A DNA stretch of 64,000 bases, taken from NCBI RefSeq assembly GCF_030406725.1, contig NZ_CP129107.1:2584501-2648500 (forward strand), given 5' to 3'. Position 1 is the first letter of the stretch. Each line of letters begins with the position of its first letter. A program made the translations under genes and the position numbers. Below, piece after piece: positions 8,634 to 16,673 of the stretch. This DNA is from Alteriqipengyuania flavescens (GTDB lineage: Bacteria > Pseudomonadota > Alphaproteobacteria > Sphingomonadales > Sphingomonadaceae). Under the pieces are notes generated by a model that made no database searches, had not been told where the DNA came from, and worked only from the letters and a program-made list of their open reading frames with translations.

Positions 8634-9878
8634 ATGATCGAGAAACCCTGCCCCAACGCGCTGATGGCCGGTCCGCTCGGCGACTGGCTGAAGGACCAGG
8701 CGCATGTGCGCGAGGATGCCAAGGAACTGTCGGACAACCGGCTGTTCACGGTCTGCCTGTTCGGCATTCCGACCTTCGCATTCCTGTGGATCCTCTCGCC
8801 CCTGCCGTTCGATTTCATGGTCATGATCGGCTTTTTCGGCGCGGCGGCAGGCTATGGCTGGTCGCAGGCGCCGAAAAGCAAGGCGAAGAAGCAGGTCAAG
8901 CACGGCATCAATTCCGCCATCGCCGAAGCGGTCGGGCTGCATTACGATCCCGATTGCGCGCCGGGGTCTGCCTTCACCATGGCCAAGCACTACAAGATGC
9001 TGCCGAAATTCGACCGCAGCAGCTTCGAGGACAAGTGGTGGGGCAATGTCGGCGGGATCGACTTCTGCCTGCATGAAGCGAAACTGGAAGAGCGGCGCGG
9101 ATCGGGCAAGCACCAGCACTGGGTGACGACGTTCCAGGGCGTGATCATGTCGATCACTTTCCGCCGCCGGTTCCAGGGCACGACGATGCTGGTCCGCGAC
9201 GGGACACACAAGCGCCTGTTCGGCGGCGCCAAGGACAAGATCAAGATTGCCGGCGAACACCTGCAATATTGCGCGATGGTCGACCCGCGCTTCGAGGACG
9301 CGTTCGACATCTATTCCAACGATCCGACCGAGGCGCGCTATCTCGTCCACCCGGAATATGTCGAACGGCTGATCGCGGTCGAAAGCTCCTTTGGCGGGCA
9401 GGACATCCGCACCCTGTTCCAGGGCGGGGAGCTGATCATCGTGCTGAAGGCGCCGAACCTTTTCGAAAGCGGCTCCATCGAGGCTGGCGAAGACCGCAGC
9501 CGGATCGAGCGCACGATCAAACAGTTCGGCACGCTGACCGACCTCGCGAACACGCTGAACGAGGATTATCGCACGGGCGAGGCGCACGTCATGGCAGCGA
9601 TGATGCCCAGCTTCGGCAACAAGACCGCAGAGCCGAAGAAAACCGCATTCTCCGATCCGACGCAAACGGTGGCGGCGGTCGCAACCATGGGCGCGATGGG
9701 CGCCCTGGCCGGAAACGTGATGGGCGGCACCCCGCCTACGACCACTCCGACCCCGGCCTCACCCGCTCCCGCATCGTCGGCTCCCGTATCGCTCTCCCCG
9801 CAAGCGGGCGGCCAGCCGCCGCTCCCGCCCGCCGCGCAGTTCCGCCGGCCTGGTGGGTTCGGGCGAAAGGGAATGTAA
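8634..9878 (+). CDS. DUF3137 domain membrane protein
   Basis: A 414-residue protein of the DUF3137 family. It has two membrane segments at about 45-80 (LFTVCLFGIPTFAFLWIL and FMVMIGFFGAAAGYGW), then the soluble DUF3137 region with FEDKWWGNVGGIDFCLHEAKLEER, TTFQGVIMSITF and EDAFDIYSNDPTEARYL, which contain the domain's usual HEAxLEE and F.VxxxDxxEARxL-like motifs. The last 60 residues are a Pro/Ala/Ser/Thr-rich low-complexity tail ending GGFGRKGM. Biochemical role is unknown. It diverges from lemA, its frequent genomic companion. Confidence 0.85.
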   Translation: MIEKPCPNALMAGPLGDWLKDQAHVREDAKELSDNRLFTVCLFGIPTFAFLWILSPLPFDFMVMIGFFGAAAGYGWSQAPKSKAKKQVKHGINSAIAEAVGLHYDPDCAPGSAFTMAKHYKMLPKFDRSSFEDKWWGNVGGIDFCLHEAKLEERRGSGKHQHWVTTFQGVIMSITFRRRFQGTTMLVRDGTHKRLFGGAKDKIKIAGEHLQYCAMVDPRFEDAFDIYSNDPTEARYLVHPEYVERLIAVESSFGGQDIRTLFQGGELIIVLKAPNLFESGSIEAGEDRSRIERTIKQFGTLTDLANTLNEDYRTGEAHVMAAMMPSFGNKTAEPKKTAFSDPTQTVAAVATMGAMGALAGNVMGGTPPTTTPTPASPAPASSAPVSLSPQAGGQPPLPPAAQFRRPGGFGRKGM

Positions 9879-9881
9879 CGC

Positions 9882-11054
9882 CTAGCTCAGGCGGCCCCGA
9901 AAATCCTCGTAACCGAACTTGCGGACTTGCTCGAGCGCGTCGGTCTCGCTGTCCCACAGCCAGATACTCGGCAGCGGCACCCCGTTGAACGTGGTGGTCT
10001 TGACCATCGAATAATGCGCCTGGTCCAGGAACGCGAAGCGCGCGCCCGGCTGCGCCTCGACCGGGAGGGTATAATCGCCGATCACATCACCCGCGAGGCA
10101 TGACGGGCCACCCAGGCGCACGGGCGCATCGCCGTCACCCTCGTGCAGCATGGCCGGGCGATAGGGCGCCTCGATCACGTCGGGCATGTGGCAAGTCGCA
10201 GAAACGTCGGTAATCGCGAAGGGCACCTCGTTCACGCCGGTATCCAGCACCGTTCCGACCAGAATGCCCGCATCGAGCGCCACCGCCTCGCCCGGTTCGA
10301 GGTAAATTTCCGCCCCGCTGTCTTCCTTCGCGTCCTTCAGAAACTCCACCAGTTCCTTCCGCTGGTAATCGGCGCGGGTGATGTGGTGGCCGCCGCCCAT
10401 GTTGATCCACTTGAGCTGGCCGAACCACGGTTCGATCGCGTCGAACACGCGGTCCCACGTCTTGATCAGCGGTTCGAGGTCCTGCTCGCACAAATTGTGG
10501 AAATGGATGCCGTCCACGCCTTCCATCATCTCCGACGTCAGCTGGTCGATCGGGAAACCCAGGCGGCTGCCGGGGCTGGAGGGGTCGTAGCGCGGCACTT
10601 CGCCGGTCGGCACCATGGGGTTGAGGCGCAGGCCCACGTCGAACGATCCGCCTTGGGATCGCGCCTGCTCCAGGATCAGGCTCGCCCGGGCGATCTGCTG
10701 CGGCGAATTGAAGATCACATGGTCCGACAGTCGGCAGACCTCGGGCAAATCCTCCGGCTTGTAGGCCGCGCAATAGGTGCTGATCTCGCCGTCGTAATAC
10801 TCCGACGCCAGCAGCGCCTCCCACAGACCGCTGGTGCATACGCCGTCGAGATATTCGCCGATGATCGGCGCGGCAGCGAACATGGAGAACGCCTTGAGCG
10901 CGGCGAGCATCTTAATGTCCGCCTCGTCGCGAATTTGTGCCAGGACCTGGCAGTTGGCCCGCAATTTCGCCGCATCGACGACGAAGGCCGGGCTATCCAC
11001 CCGCCCGAGGTCGAAATGCGCGAAAGCGCCCGGATCTCCGGCTTTCGTTTCCAT
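9882..11054 (-). CDS. nspC: Carboxynorspermidine decarboxylase
   Basis: Decarboxylates carboxy(nor)spermidine to (nor)spermidine, the second step of the aspartate-semialdehyde-dependent polyamine route. The 390-residue fold III PLP enzyme shows SPAFVVDAAKLRANC, the PLP lysine in KMLAALKAFS (Lys54), FNSPQQIARA, GLRLNPM, SRLGFP, HFHNLCEQ, NMGGGHHIT, LEPGEAVALDAG and GGPSCLAGDVIGDY, all hallmarks of NspC. The start overlaps the stop of the upstream dehydrogenase by one base (TGATG), so the two are coupled. With putrescine as substrate donor the product would be spermidine; this is inferred, not seen. Confidence 0.94.
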   Translation of the reverse strand: METKAGDPGAFAHFDLGRVDSPAFVVDAAKLRANCQVLAQIRDEADIKMLAALKAFSMFAAAPIIGEYLDGVCTSGLWEALLASEYYDGEISTYCAAYKPEDLPEVCRLSDHVIFNSPQQIARASLILEQARSQGGSFDVGLRLNPMVPTGEVPRYDPSSPGSRLGFPIDQLTSEMMEGVDGIHFHNLCEQDLEPLIKTWDRVFDAIEPWFGQLKWINMGGGHHITRADYQRKELVEFLKDAKEDSGAEIYLEPGEAVALDAGILVGTVLDTGVNEVPFAITDVSATCHMPDVIEAPYRPAMLHEGDGDAPVRLGGPSCLAGDVIGDYTLPVEAQPGARFAFLDQAHYSMVKTTTFNGVPLPSIWLWDSETDALEQVRKFGYEDFRGRLS

Positions 11055-12283
11055 CAGAAATCGACCGGGCTGTCCATTTCCTTCACGTTCCACGGCAGGC
11101 CGTGCTCGTTCAGCATTTCCATGAAGGGGTCGGGATCGAACTGCTCCATGTTGAACACGCCTTCCCCTGCCCACTTGCCTTGTAGCATCAGCGCGCTGCC
11201 GATCATGGCGGGCACACCGGTGGTATAGCTGACGCCCTGGTTGCCGGTTTCCTCGTACGCCGCCTCGTGGCTGCAGATGTTGTTGATGTAGAACGTCTTC
11301 TCGACGCCTGTCCCGGCCCCCGAGCCGGGATCCAGCGCTTCGCCCGTCGCGATGACGCCGATGTTCGTGTTGCCGGTGGTCGTCTCGCCCAGCGTTTCCG
11401 GCTTGGGCAGCACGGCGGCGAGGAATTGCAGCGGGATGATGTCCTTGCCCTGGTAGCGGATCGGCTCGATCCCGGTCATGCCGACATTCTGCAGCACGGT
11501 GAGGTGCTTGATGTACTCGTCGCCGAAGGTCATCCAGAACCGCGCACGCTCCAGCTCGGGCACGAATTTGGCGAGGCTTTCCAGCTCCTCGTGATACATC
11601 ATGTACATGTTCTTCGGGCCGACCGCCTCGAAGTCGAATTCCACTTTCTTCGCCATGGCGGGCGTTTCGATGAACTCGCCGCCTTCCCAGTGGCGCGCAG
11701 GCGCGGTCACTTCGCGGATGTTGATTTCCGGGTTGAAATTGGTGGCAAAGGCCTGGCCATGATCGCCGCCGTTGCAGTCCAGGATGTCGAGCTGGCGGAT
11801 CGTCTTCAGCTTGTGCTTCTTCAGCCACATGGTGAAGACGCTGGTCACGCCGGGGTCGAAGCCCGATCCCAGCAGCGCCATGATGCCCGCTTCCTTGAAC
11901 CGGTCGTGATAGGCCCACTGCCAGTGATATTCGAATTTCGCCTCGTCCTTCGGCTCGTAATTCGCAGTGTCGAGGTAATGCGTGCCGGTTTCCAGGCATG
12001 CATCCATGATCGGCAGGTCCTGGTAAGGCAGCGCAAGGTTGACGACCAGCGAGGGTTCGATCTTGCGGATCAGATTGACCATCGCGGGCACTTCCTCGGC
12101 GTCGATCTCGTAGGTCGAGATGTCGACGCCGGTGCGCTCCTTCACGCTGCTGGCGATGGCGTCGCATTTCGAGCGGGTGCGGCTGGCCAGGTGGATATCG
12201 GTGAAGATACCGTTGTTCATGGCCATCTTGTGGACGGCGACCGAGCTGACGCCGCCGGCGCCGATGACGAGGACTTTGGACAT
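11054..12283 (-). CDS. Carboxynorspermidine dehydrogenase (saccharopine dehydrogenase family)
   Basis: Reductively condenses a diamine with aspartate semialdehyde to carboxy(nor)spermidine. The 409-residue protein starts with a dinucleotide site KVLVIGAGGVSSVAVHKMA, continues with INLIRK-like and VVNLALPYQDLPIMDACL, DTANYEPKDEAKFEYHWQW, and GSGFDPGVTSVFTMW, the features of the Lys9/LYS1-like branch paired with NspC. It is the first gene of a two-gene operon with nspC. The adjacency with nspC, rather than with lysine genes, is the main ground for choosing this function over saccharopine dehydrogenase. Confidence 0.92.
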   Translation of the reverse strand: MSKVLVIGAGGVSSVAVHKMAMNNGIFTDIHLASRTRSKCDAIASSVKERTGVDISTYEIDAEEVPAMVNLIRKIEPSLVVNLALPYQDLPIMDACLETGTHYLDTANYEPKDEAKFEYHWQWAYHDRFKEAGIMALLGSGFDPGVTSVFTMWLKKHKLKTIRQLDILDCNGGDHGQAFATNFNPEINIREVTAPARHWEGGEFIETPAMAKKVEFDFEAVGPKNMYMMYHEELESLAKFVPELERARFWMTFGDEYIKHLTVLQNVGMTGIEPIRYQGKDIIPLQFLAAVLPKPETLGETTTGNTNIGVIATGEALDPGSGAGTGVEKTFYINNICSHEAAYEETGNQGVSYTTGVPAMIGSALMLQGKWAGEGVFNMEQFDPDPFMEMLNEHGLPWNVKEMDSPVDF

Positions 12284-12350
12284 GTGTGCTCCTTCAGGGG
12301 GCGAAATCGATTCTTGCGCCGCGCATAAACGAATGCGTTAAGCTGTCCAA

Positions 12351-13298
12351 ATGATCCGCATCCCTACCGCAGAGGGCGTCCGCGCCGCCGCAGCCAGCAT
12401 TGCAGAAATCCTCCCCCCGACCCCGCTCCTGCCGGTCGAGGTCGGCGGAGTGCGATGCCACGCGAAGGCGGAATCGCTACAGCCCATCGGCGCGTTCAAG
12501 ATACGCGGCGCGTGGTGGCGTCTTTCCAGCCTGACACCGGAAGAACGCGCCCGCGGCGTCGTCGCCCTGTCGAGCGGCAACCATGCGCAGGGCGTGGCGT
12601 GGGCGGCGCGGCGGCTGGGCATCGATGCCGCCATCGTCATGCCGCGCGACGCGCCCCGGGTGAAGTTCGACGCCACGCGCGCGCTGGGCGCGGAAATCGT
12701 GCTGTACGACCGCGACCGGGAAGACCGGGAAGAAGTCGCCGCGTGCGAGGTCGAACGCCGCGGCGCAGTGCTGGTCCACGCTTTCGCCGATCCGTGGGTA
12801 ATGGAGGGTCAAGGCAGCGCGGGCATCGAAATCGCCGGCCAGCTCGGCCGTGCCCCTTCGCGCATTGTCGCGTGTTGCGGCGGCGGCGGACTGTCGGCCG
12901 GCCTCGCCCTCGCCTGCCCCGACAGCGCGATCCACATCGTCGAGCCCGAAGGATGGGACGTGGTCGGCCAGTCGGTCGCTGCTGGCGAGATCGTGTCCGT
13001 CGGCCCCAATCCGCCCGCCACGATCTGCGATGCCTTGCGACCGGACCGGACGCTGCCGCTGAACCTGCAGATGTTGCAAGGGCGGATCGAGCCCGGGGTC
13101 GCCGTCAGCGATGTAGAGGTCCGCACCGCCCAGCGGTTCGCGTTTTCCAACCTCAATCTCGTTCTCGAACCGGGCGGCGCGGCGGCCCTTGCGGCAACCT
13201 TGGCAGGCAAGGTTCCCGTTGACGAAGATACGGTCGTCATGCTCACCGGCGGCAATACGGATGCGGCGAGCTTTGCCGCAATGCTGGCCGGCGATTGA
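12351..13298 (+). CDS. Threonine/serine dehydratase-like PLP enzyme
   Basis: Fold II PLP enzyme of the threonine dehydratase/serine racemase group, 315 residues. It shows the PLP-lysine motif QPIGAFKIRGA (Lys50), the substrate-binding SSGNHAQGVAWAARRLG, the phosphate loop CCGGGGLSAGLA and a C-terminal LTGGNTD. There is no C-terminal ACT domain, so it is the catabolic or racemase-like form, not IlvA. A likely role is deamination of threonine or serine. It diverges from the carboxynorspermidine operon across a 67-base gap. Confidence 0.88.
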   Translation: MIRIPTAEGVRAAAASIAEILPPTPLLPVEVGGVRCHAKAESLQPIGAFKIRGAWWRLSSLTPEERARGVVALSSGNHAQGVAWAARRLGIDAAIVMPRDAPRVKFDATRALGAEIVLYDRDREDREEVAACEVERRGAVLVHAFADPWVMEGQGSAGIEIAGQLGRAPSRIVACCGGGGLSAGLALACPDSAIHIVEPEGWDVVGQSVAAGEIVSVGPNPPATICDALRPDRTLPLNLQMLQGRIEPGVAVSDVEVRTAQRFAFSNLNLVLEPGGAAALAATLAGKVPVDEDTVVMLTGGNTDAASFAAMLAGD

Positions 13299-13356
13299 CA
13301 CCGCCACACGGGACGCGCAGGTTTCGCTTCGAAACGTAATTTGGGGGAAATTCGCG

Positions 13357-13809
13357 ATGCAAGCTCAGATCCTGGCGCCGGCAGCGGTGCTCGTGGCGTG
13401 GACGCTGGTCATGCTGTTCTGGATGGCGGGCACGCGCCTGCCGGCCATCAAGAAGGCGAGCGGGGGCGGGCTTGGCCAGGCCAAGCCGGGCGGACGCGGG
13501 CAGGACCTGGAGGGCGTGGTGCCGGACAGGGTCAACTGGAAGGCGCACAACCACACGCACTTGCACGAACAGCCGACGATCTTCTACGCGGCCGTCCTCA
13601 TCATCGCGCTGATGGGCGCAGACGCAATGGATGTGGCGCTCGCGTGGATCTACGTCGCGCTGCGCATCGTCCATTCGATCTGGCAGGCGACCGTCAACAA
13701 GGTCAGCGTGCGCTTCCTGATTTTCCTTGCGAGCACCATCGTGATGGTCGCGCTGGCGATCCGCGCGCTGATGCTGACCCTGTTCGCCGACCCGACGAGC
13801 TTCGCTTGA
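13357..13809 (+). CDS. MAPEG family membrane protein, copy 1
   Basis: A 150-residue protein of the MAPEG (eicosanoid and glutathione metabolism) superfamily with four membrane helices: AAVLVAWTLVMLFWMAG, TIFYAAVLIIALMGAD, VALAWIYVALRIVHSIW and FLIFLASTIVMVALAIR. The second helix is preceded by the family motif NWKAHNHTHLHEQPTIFYA. The ATG at 13357 follows a clear GGGGGAAA ribosome binding site. Substrate unknown; bacterial members are usually of unassigned function. A second MAPEG gene follows 14 bases downstream and is interrupted. Confidence 0.9.
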   Translation: MQAQILAPAAVLVAWTLVMLFWMAGTRLPAIKKASGGGLGQAKPGGRGQDLEGVVPDRVNWKAHNHTHLHEQPTIFYAAVLIIALMGADAMDVALAWIYVALRIVHSIWQATVNKVSVRFLIFLASTIVMVALAIRALMLTLFADPTSFA

Positions 13810-13823
13810 TAAAAACCGTCGGC

Positions 13824-14249
13824 ATGGCGATCCTGCAGCCGGTCGTCGGCCTGATGGCGTGGACGATGGTGATGTGGGTGTGGATGTACGCCACCCGCTT
13901 CCCGGCCATGAGAAAGGCCAAGGTCGATCCCAAGGACTTGGCCGGCGGCGACACAGGCACTACGCTGGACAAGGTGTTGCCGCCGCAGGTGTAGTGGAAG
14001 GCGCACAATTACAACCACCTGCACGAGGCACCGACGCTCTTCTACGCCGTCGCAATCGTGATCGCGATCATCGGCCAGGGCGATGGTTTCAACCTGTGGC
14101 TGGCGTGGGCCTATGTCGCGCTACGCGTGGCGCACAGCATCGTGCAGGCGACGGCGAACAACGTTCCGGTGCGCTTCGGGCTGTTTCTGCTGTCGACCGT
14201 CGCGCTGATGGCGCTCATCCTGCATGCAGGGATAGCGGTCTTCCATTAG
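13824..14249 (+). pseudogene. MAPEG family protein, copy 2, interrupted by in-frame TAG
   Basis: A second MAPEG gene, 142 codons long, whose codon 57 (13992-13994) is TAG. Before it the frame reads VVGLMAWTMVMWVWMYATR and KVLPPQV; after it WKAHNYNHLHEAPTLFYA, LAWAYVALRVAHSIVQAT and FGLFLLSTVALMALIL, matching copy 1 helix for helix with no frameshift. The TAG stands where copy 1 has an asparagine codon. TCG or AAG to TAG are one-base changes. As sequenced, the product would be a 56-residue stub with one helix. The ATG at 13824 is in frame; a TTG at 13806 overlapping the copy 1 stop is an alternative start. Confidence 0.8.
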
Positions 14250-14251
14250 GC

Positions 14252-15220
14252 TTACTCCGCCGCGACGGCTTCCTTCTGCGCGAATTCCAGCGTGGCGAGG
14301 AAGCGTTCCGCATCGAGCGCGGCCATGCAGCCCGTGCCTGCAGCCGTGACCGCCTGCCGGTAGGTGTGGTCCATCACGTCGCCGCAAGCGAAGACGCCGG
14401 GAATGGCCGTCTTCGGCGTGCCGGGCTCGACCAGCAGGTAACCGCTCTCATCCATCGGCAGCTTGCCCTTGAACAGCTCGGTCGCGGGCGCATGGCCTAT
14501 CGCGACGAAGGCCCCGTCGACTTCCAGCTCCGAGATCGCGCCCGTTTCGGTGTCGCGCAGGACCAGCCGTTCCAGCTTGCCCTCGCCTTCGAACCGCTCG
14601 ACCACCTTGTTCCACATCGTCGAAATCTTGTCGGAGGCGAACAGGCGGTCCTGCAGGATCTTTTCGCTGCGCAATTCGTCGCGGCGGTGGATCAGGGTGA
14701 CGTCGTCGGAATGGTTGGTCAGGTAGAGCGCCTCTTCCACAGCGGTGTTGCCGCCGCCGATCACCGCGACTTTCTTGCCGCGATAGAAGAACCCGTCGCA
14801 CGTGGCGCAGGCCGACACGCCCTTGCCGCCCAGTTCCGCCTCGCCCGGCACGTTGAGCCATTTCGCCTGCGCACCGGTCGAGATCACCAGAACGTCACCA
14901 ACATAGGTATCGCCGCCGTCGCCCTTCGCGCCGAAGGGGGAGCCGTTTTCCAGATCGACTTCGGTGATCGTGTCCCACATCATCCGCGTGCCGACGTGTT
15001 CGGCCTGCTTCTGCATCTGTTCCATCAGCCACGGGCCCTGGATCACGTCGGCGAAACCGGGGTAGTTCTCGACGTCGGTGGTGATCGTGAGCTGGCCGCC
15101 CGGTTGCAGGCCCTGGACCACGATCGGCTCCATCCCGGCGCGCGCGCCGTAAATCGCGGCCGAGAGGCCGGCGGGGCCGGAGCCGATGATGAGCATGCGG
15201 GTCTTGTGGGTCGTCGCCAT
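14252..15220 (-). CDS. trxB: Thioredoxin reductase
   Basis: NADPH-dependent flavoprotein that reduces thioredoxin in the cytoplasm. The 322-residue protein has the FAD site MLIIGSGPAGLSAAIYGARAG, the redox-active disulfide SACATCDGFF (Cys138, Cys141), the NADPH site VAVIGGGNTAVEEALYL and the closing FACGDVMDHTYRQAVTAAGTG. Length is typical. It ends 2 bases from the MAPEG copy 2 stop on the other strand, with no room for a separate terminator. Confidence 0.96.
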   Translation of the reverse strand: MATTHKTRMLIIGSGPAGLSAAIYGARAGMEPIVVQGLQPGGQLTITTDVENYPGFADVIQGPWLMEQMQKQAEHVGTRMMWDTITEVDLENGSPFGAKGDGGDTYVGDVLVISTGAQAKWLNVPGEAELGGKGVSACATCDGFFYRGKKVAVIGGGNTAVEEALYLTNHSDDVTLIHRRDELRSEKILQDRLFASDKISTMWNKVVERFEGEGKLERLVLRDTETGAISELEVDGAFVAIGHAPATELFKGKLPMDESGYLLVEPGTPKTAIPGVFACGDVMDHTYRQAVTAAGTGCMAALDAERFLATLEFAQKEAVAAE

Positions 15221-15298
15221 GGATGTGCTTTCGGATTCTCTCGAGAAATTCAGCCGCGCACTATCGCGCCGAACGCGCGTGCGCGCAAACCCATGTGG

Positions 15299-16075
15299 TC
15301 ACCCTTCCACAAGGTGCAACCGCAAGGCTTCGCGCATGGCCGCATCCACGCCGAGCTGGCGCTCCAGATAAGCGTCTGCCGAACCGAAGCGCTGGCTAAC
15401 GGCATCGCGGGCGGCTTGCAGGAAGGCAGGCTCCACGCCCATCAGCACGCGGGCCGTCTCTTCGTCCTTCGCGCCGTATTTCTTTCCGAGCAACGCCATG
15501 CCGTCGGCAATGCGCTGCTCGCCTCGCGGCGCCTCGTTGGTAAGCAGGTAATCGGCCATTGCGTCGTCCGGGTGGACGCCCAGCGCGTGGTGCAGCAGGT
15601 CCACCGCGATGCCGGTGCGGTCCTTGCCCGCGGCGCAGTGGACAAGGCTGGCGCCCTTCCCTTCCGCCAACGCTGCGAAATAGCGGCGCAGCATCGTGTT
15701 GAGCCCTTCCCGGTCGGGCAAGGCACCATAGAGCGTGATCATTGCAGCGCGGGCGCCTTGCGCGTCGATATCGCCCTCGGCTGCCTCCAGATGCGGCGCG
15801 AGGCCGGCGGTCTCGCCATCGAAGGCCAGCACTTCGCCATCGAAAGCCGGATCGCGGCGGCAGCTATGGCGATCCCGCTCCCCCTTGCCGCGCAGGTCGA
15901 TTACAGTGGCGAGGTGAAGTTCGGCCACCACCTCCAGATCCCCGTCCGACGCGTCAGCATGATGGCCGGAGCGCCACAACGTACCACGGCGCACCGTGCC
16001 CCCGGCAGCCGCATAGCCTCCGTAATCGCGCAGGTTGTGGATGGAGGGAAGCGGCAGGAAACGCGGGTCGGTCAT
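15299..16075 (-). CDS. Tyrosine-protein phosphatase (DSP-type)
   Basis: Phosphatase of the family with Mycobacterium PtpB-like and other lipid or tyrosine phosphatases. The 258-residue protein has an N-terminal LPSIHNLRDYGGY motif, RRGTLWRSGHHADAS, VIDLRGKGERD and the catalytic CX5R loop LVHCAAGKDRTGIA (Cys147, Arg153). The lysine and aspartate inside the loop (AAGKDRTG) are the pattern seen in PtpB-like enzymes that also act on phosphoinositides. ATG at 16075 begins the conserved N terminus; the longer frame upstream overlaps the response regulator's promoter. Confidence 0.9.
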   Translation of the reverse strand: MTDPRFLPLPSIHNLRDYGGYAAAGGTVRRGTLWRSGHHADASDGDLEVVAELHLATVIDLRGKGERDRHSCRRDPAFDGEVLAFDGETAGLAPHLEAAEGDIDAQGARAAMITLYGALPDREGLNTMLRRYFAALAEGKGASLVHCAAGKDRTGIAVDLLHHALGVHPDDAMADYLLTNEAPRGEQRIADGMALLGKKYGAKDEETARVLMGVEPAFLQAARDAVSQRFGSADAYLERQLGVDAAMREALRLHLVEG

Positions 16076-16199
16076 CCTGAAGCGGTGCCATGGCGCCTCG
16101 CAGGTGGCAATGCGGTTATCACCTAGGCGGTCCTTGATGCCTTGGCGACAGCGGCCGGCTAGATCGGGCACCCTGACCGCAACGGGATACGAGGATGCC

Positions 16200-16667
16200 A
16201 TGGCCTACATCGTGATCGCCGACGACGACGAACTGGTCGCCGAGATGGCGAGCGACGTGCTGATCAACGCGGGCCACGCGTGCGGCTGGGTCACCGATGC
16301 GGAAAAGACCAAGGAACTGCTCGCCTGGCGACGGCCGGATGTCCTGCTGCTGGACCACGATATGCCCGGCCTGACCGGGGCCCAGTTGCTGCGCGAGCTG
16401 CGTAATTCCACCGAATTCTACGACCTGCCGGTGATCATGTTCACCAAGCTGTCCGGCGAAACGGATGAGGCCTATGCACGGCTCAACGGCGCACAGGATT
16501 TCATTCGCAAGCCCTTCGACCCGAGCTACCTGAAGTGGCGGGTCGAGCGATTGCTGGAGGCGCGCGCGGACCGGCCGCGACATCGCTCGCTGGAAGAGGT
16601 GGTGGAGGCCGAGCAAGAGGAGCTCAAGCGGCGGCGCCAGTCGGAAATGCGCCGCAGCTTTCTTTAA
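16200..16667 (+). CDS. Single-domain response regulator
   Basis: A 155-residue CheY-like receiver: acidic pocket IADDDELVAEMA, phosphoacceptor aspartate in VLLLDHDMPGLTG (Asp52), the switch threonine in VIMFTKLSGE and the lysine in FIRKPFDPSYL. A charged C-terminal tail of about 40 residues (RHRSLEEVVEAEQEELKRRR) follows and carries no recognisable output domain, so it probably acts by protein contact. No sensor kinase lies in the window. ATG at 16200 chosen because the receiver begins at once. Confidence 0.92.
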   Translation: MAYIVIADDDELVAEMASDVLINAGHACGWVTDAEKTKELLAWRRPDVLLLDHDMPGLTGAQLLRELRNSTEFYDLPVIMFTKLSGETDEAYARLNGAQDFIRKPFDPSYLKWRVERLLEARADRPRHRSLEEVVEAEQEELKRRRQSEMRRSFL

Positions 16668-16673
16668 AGCGGG

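Noticed and set aside
9882-12167. Long minus-strand open frame of 761 codons
   Set aside because: It runs across nspC and its dehydrogenase in another frame; only its end is the real nspC, and high GC creates such shadows.
13859-16126. Plus-strand frame of 755 codons
   Set aside because: It lies over trxB and the phosphatase gene on the minus strand, both of which have clear motifs; it is a GC-bias shadow.
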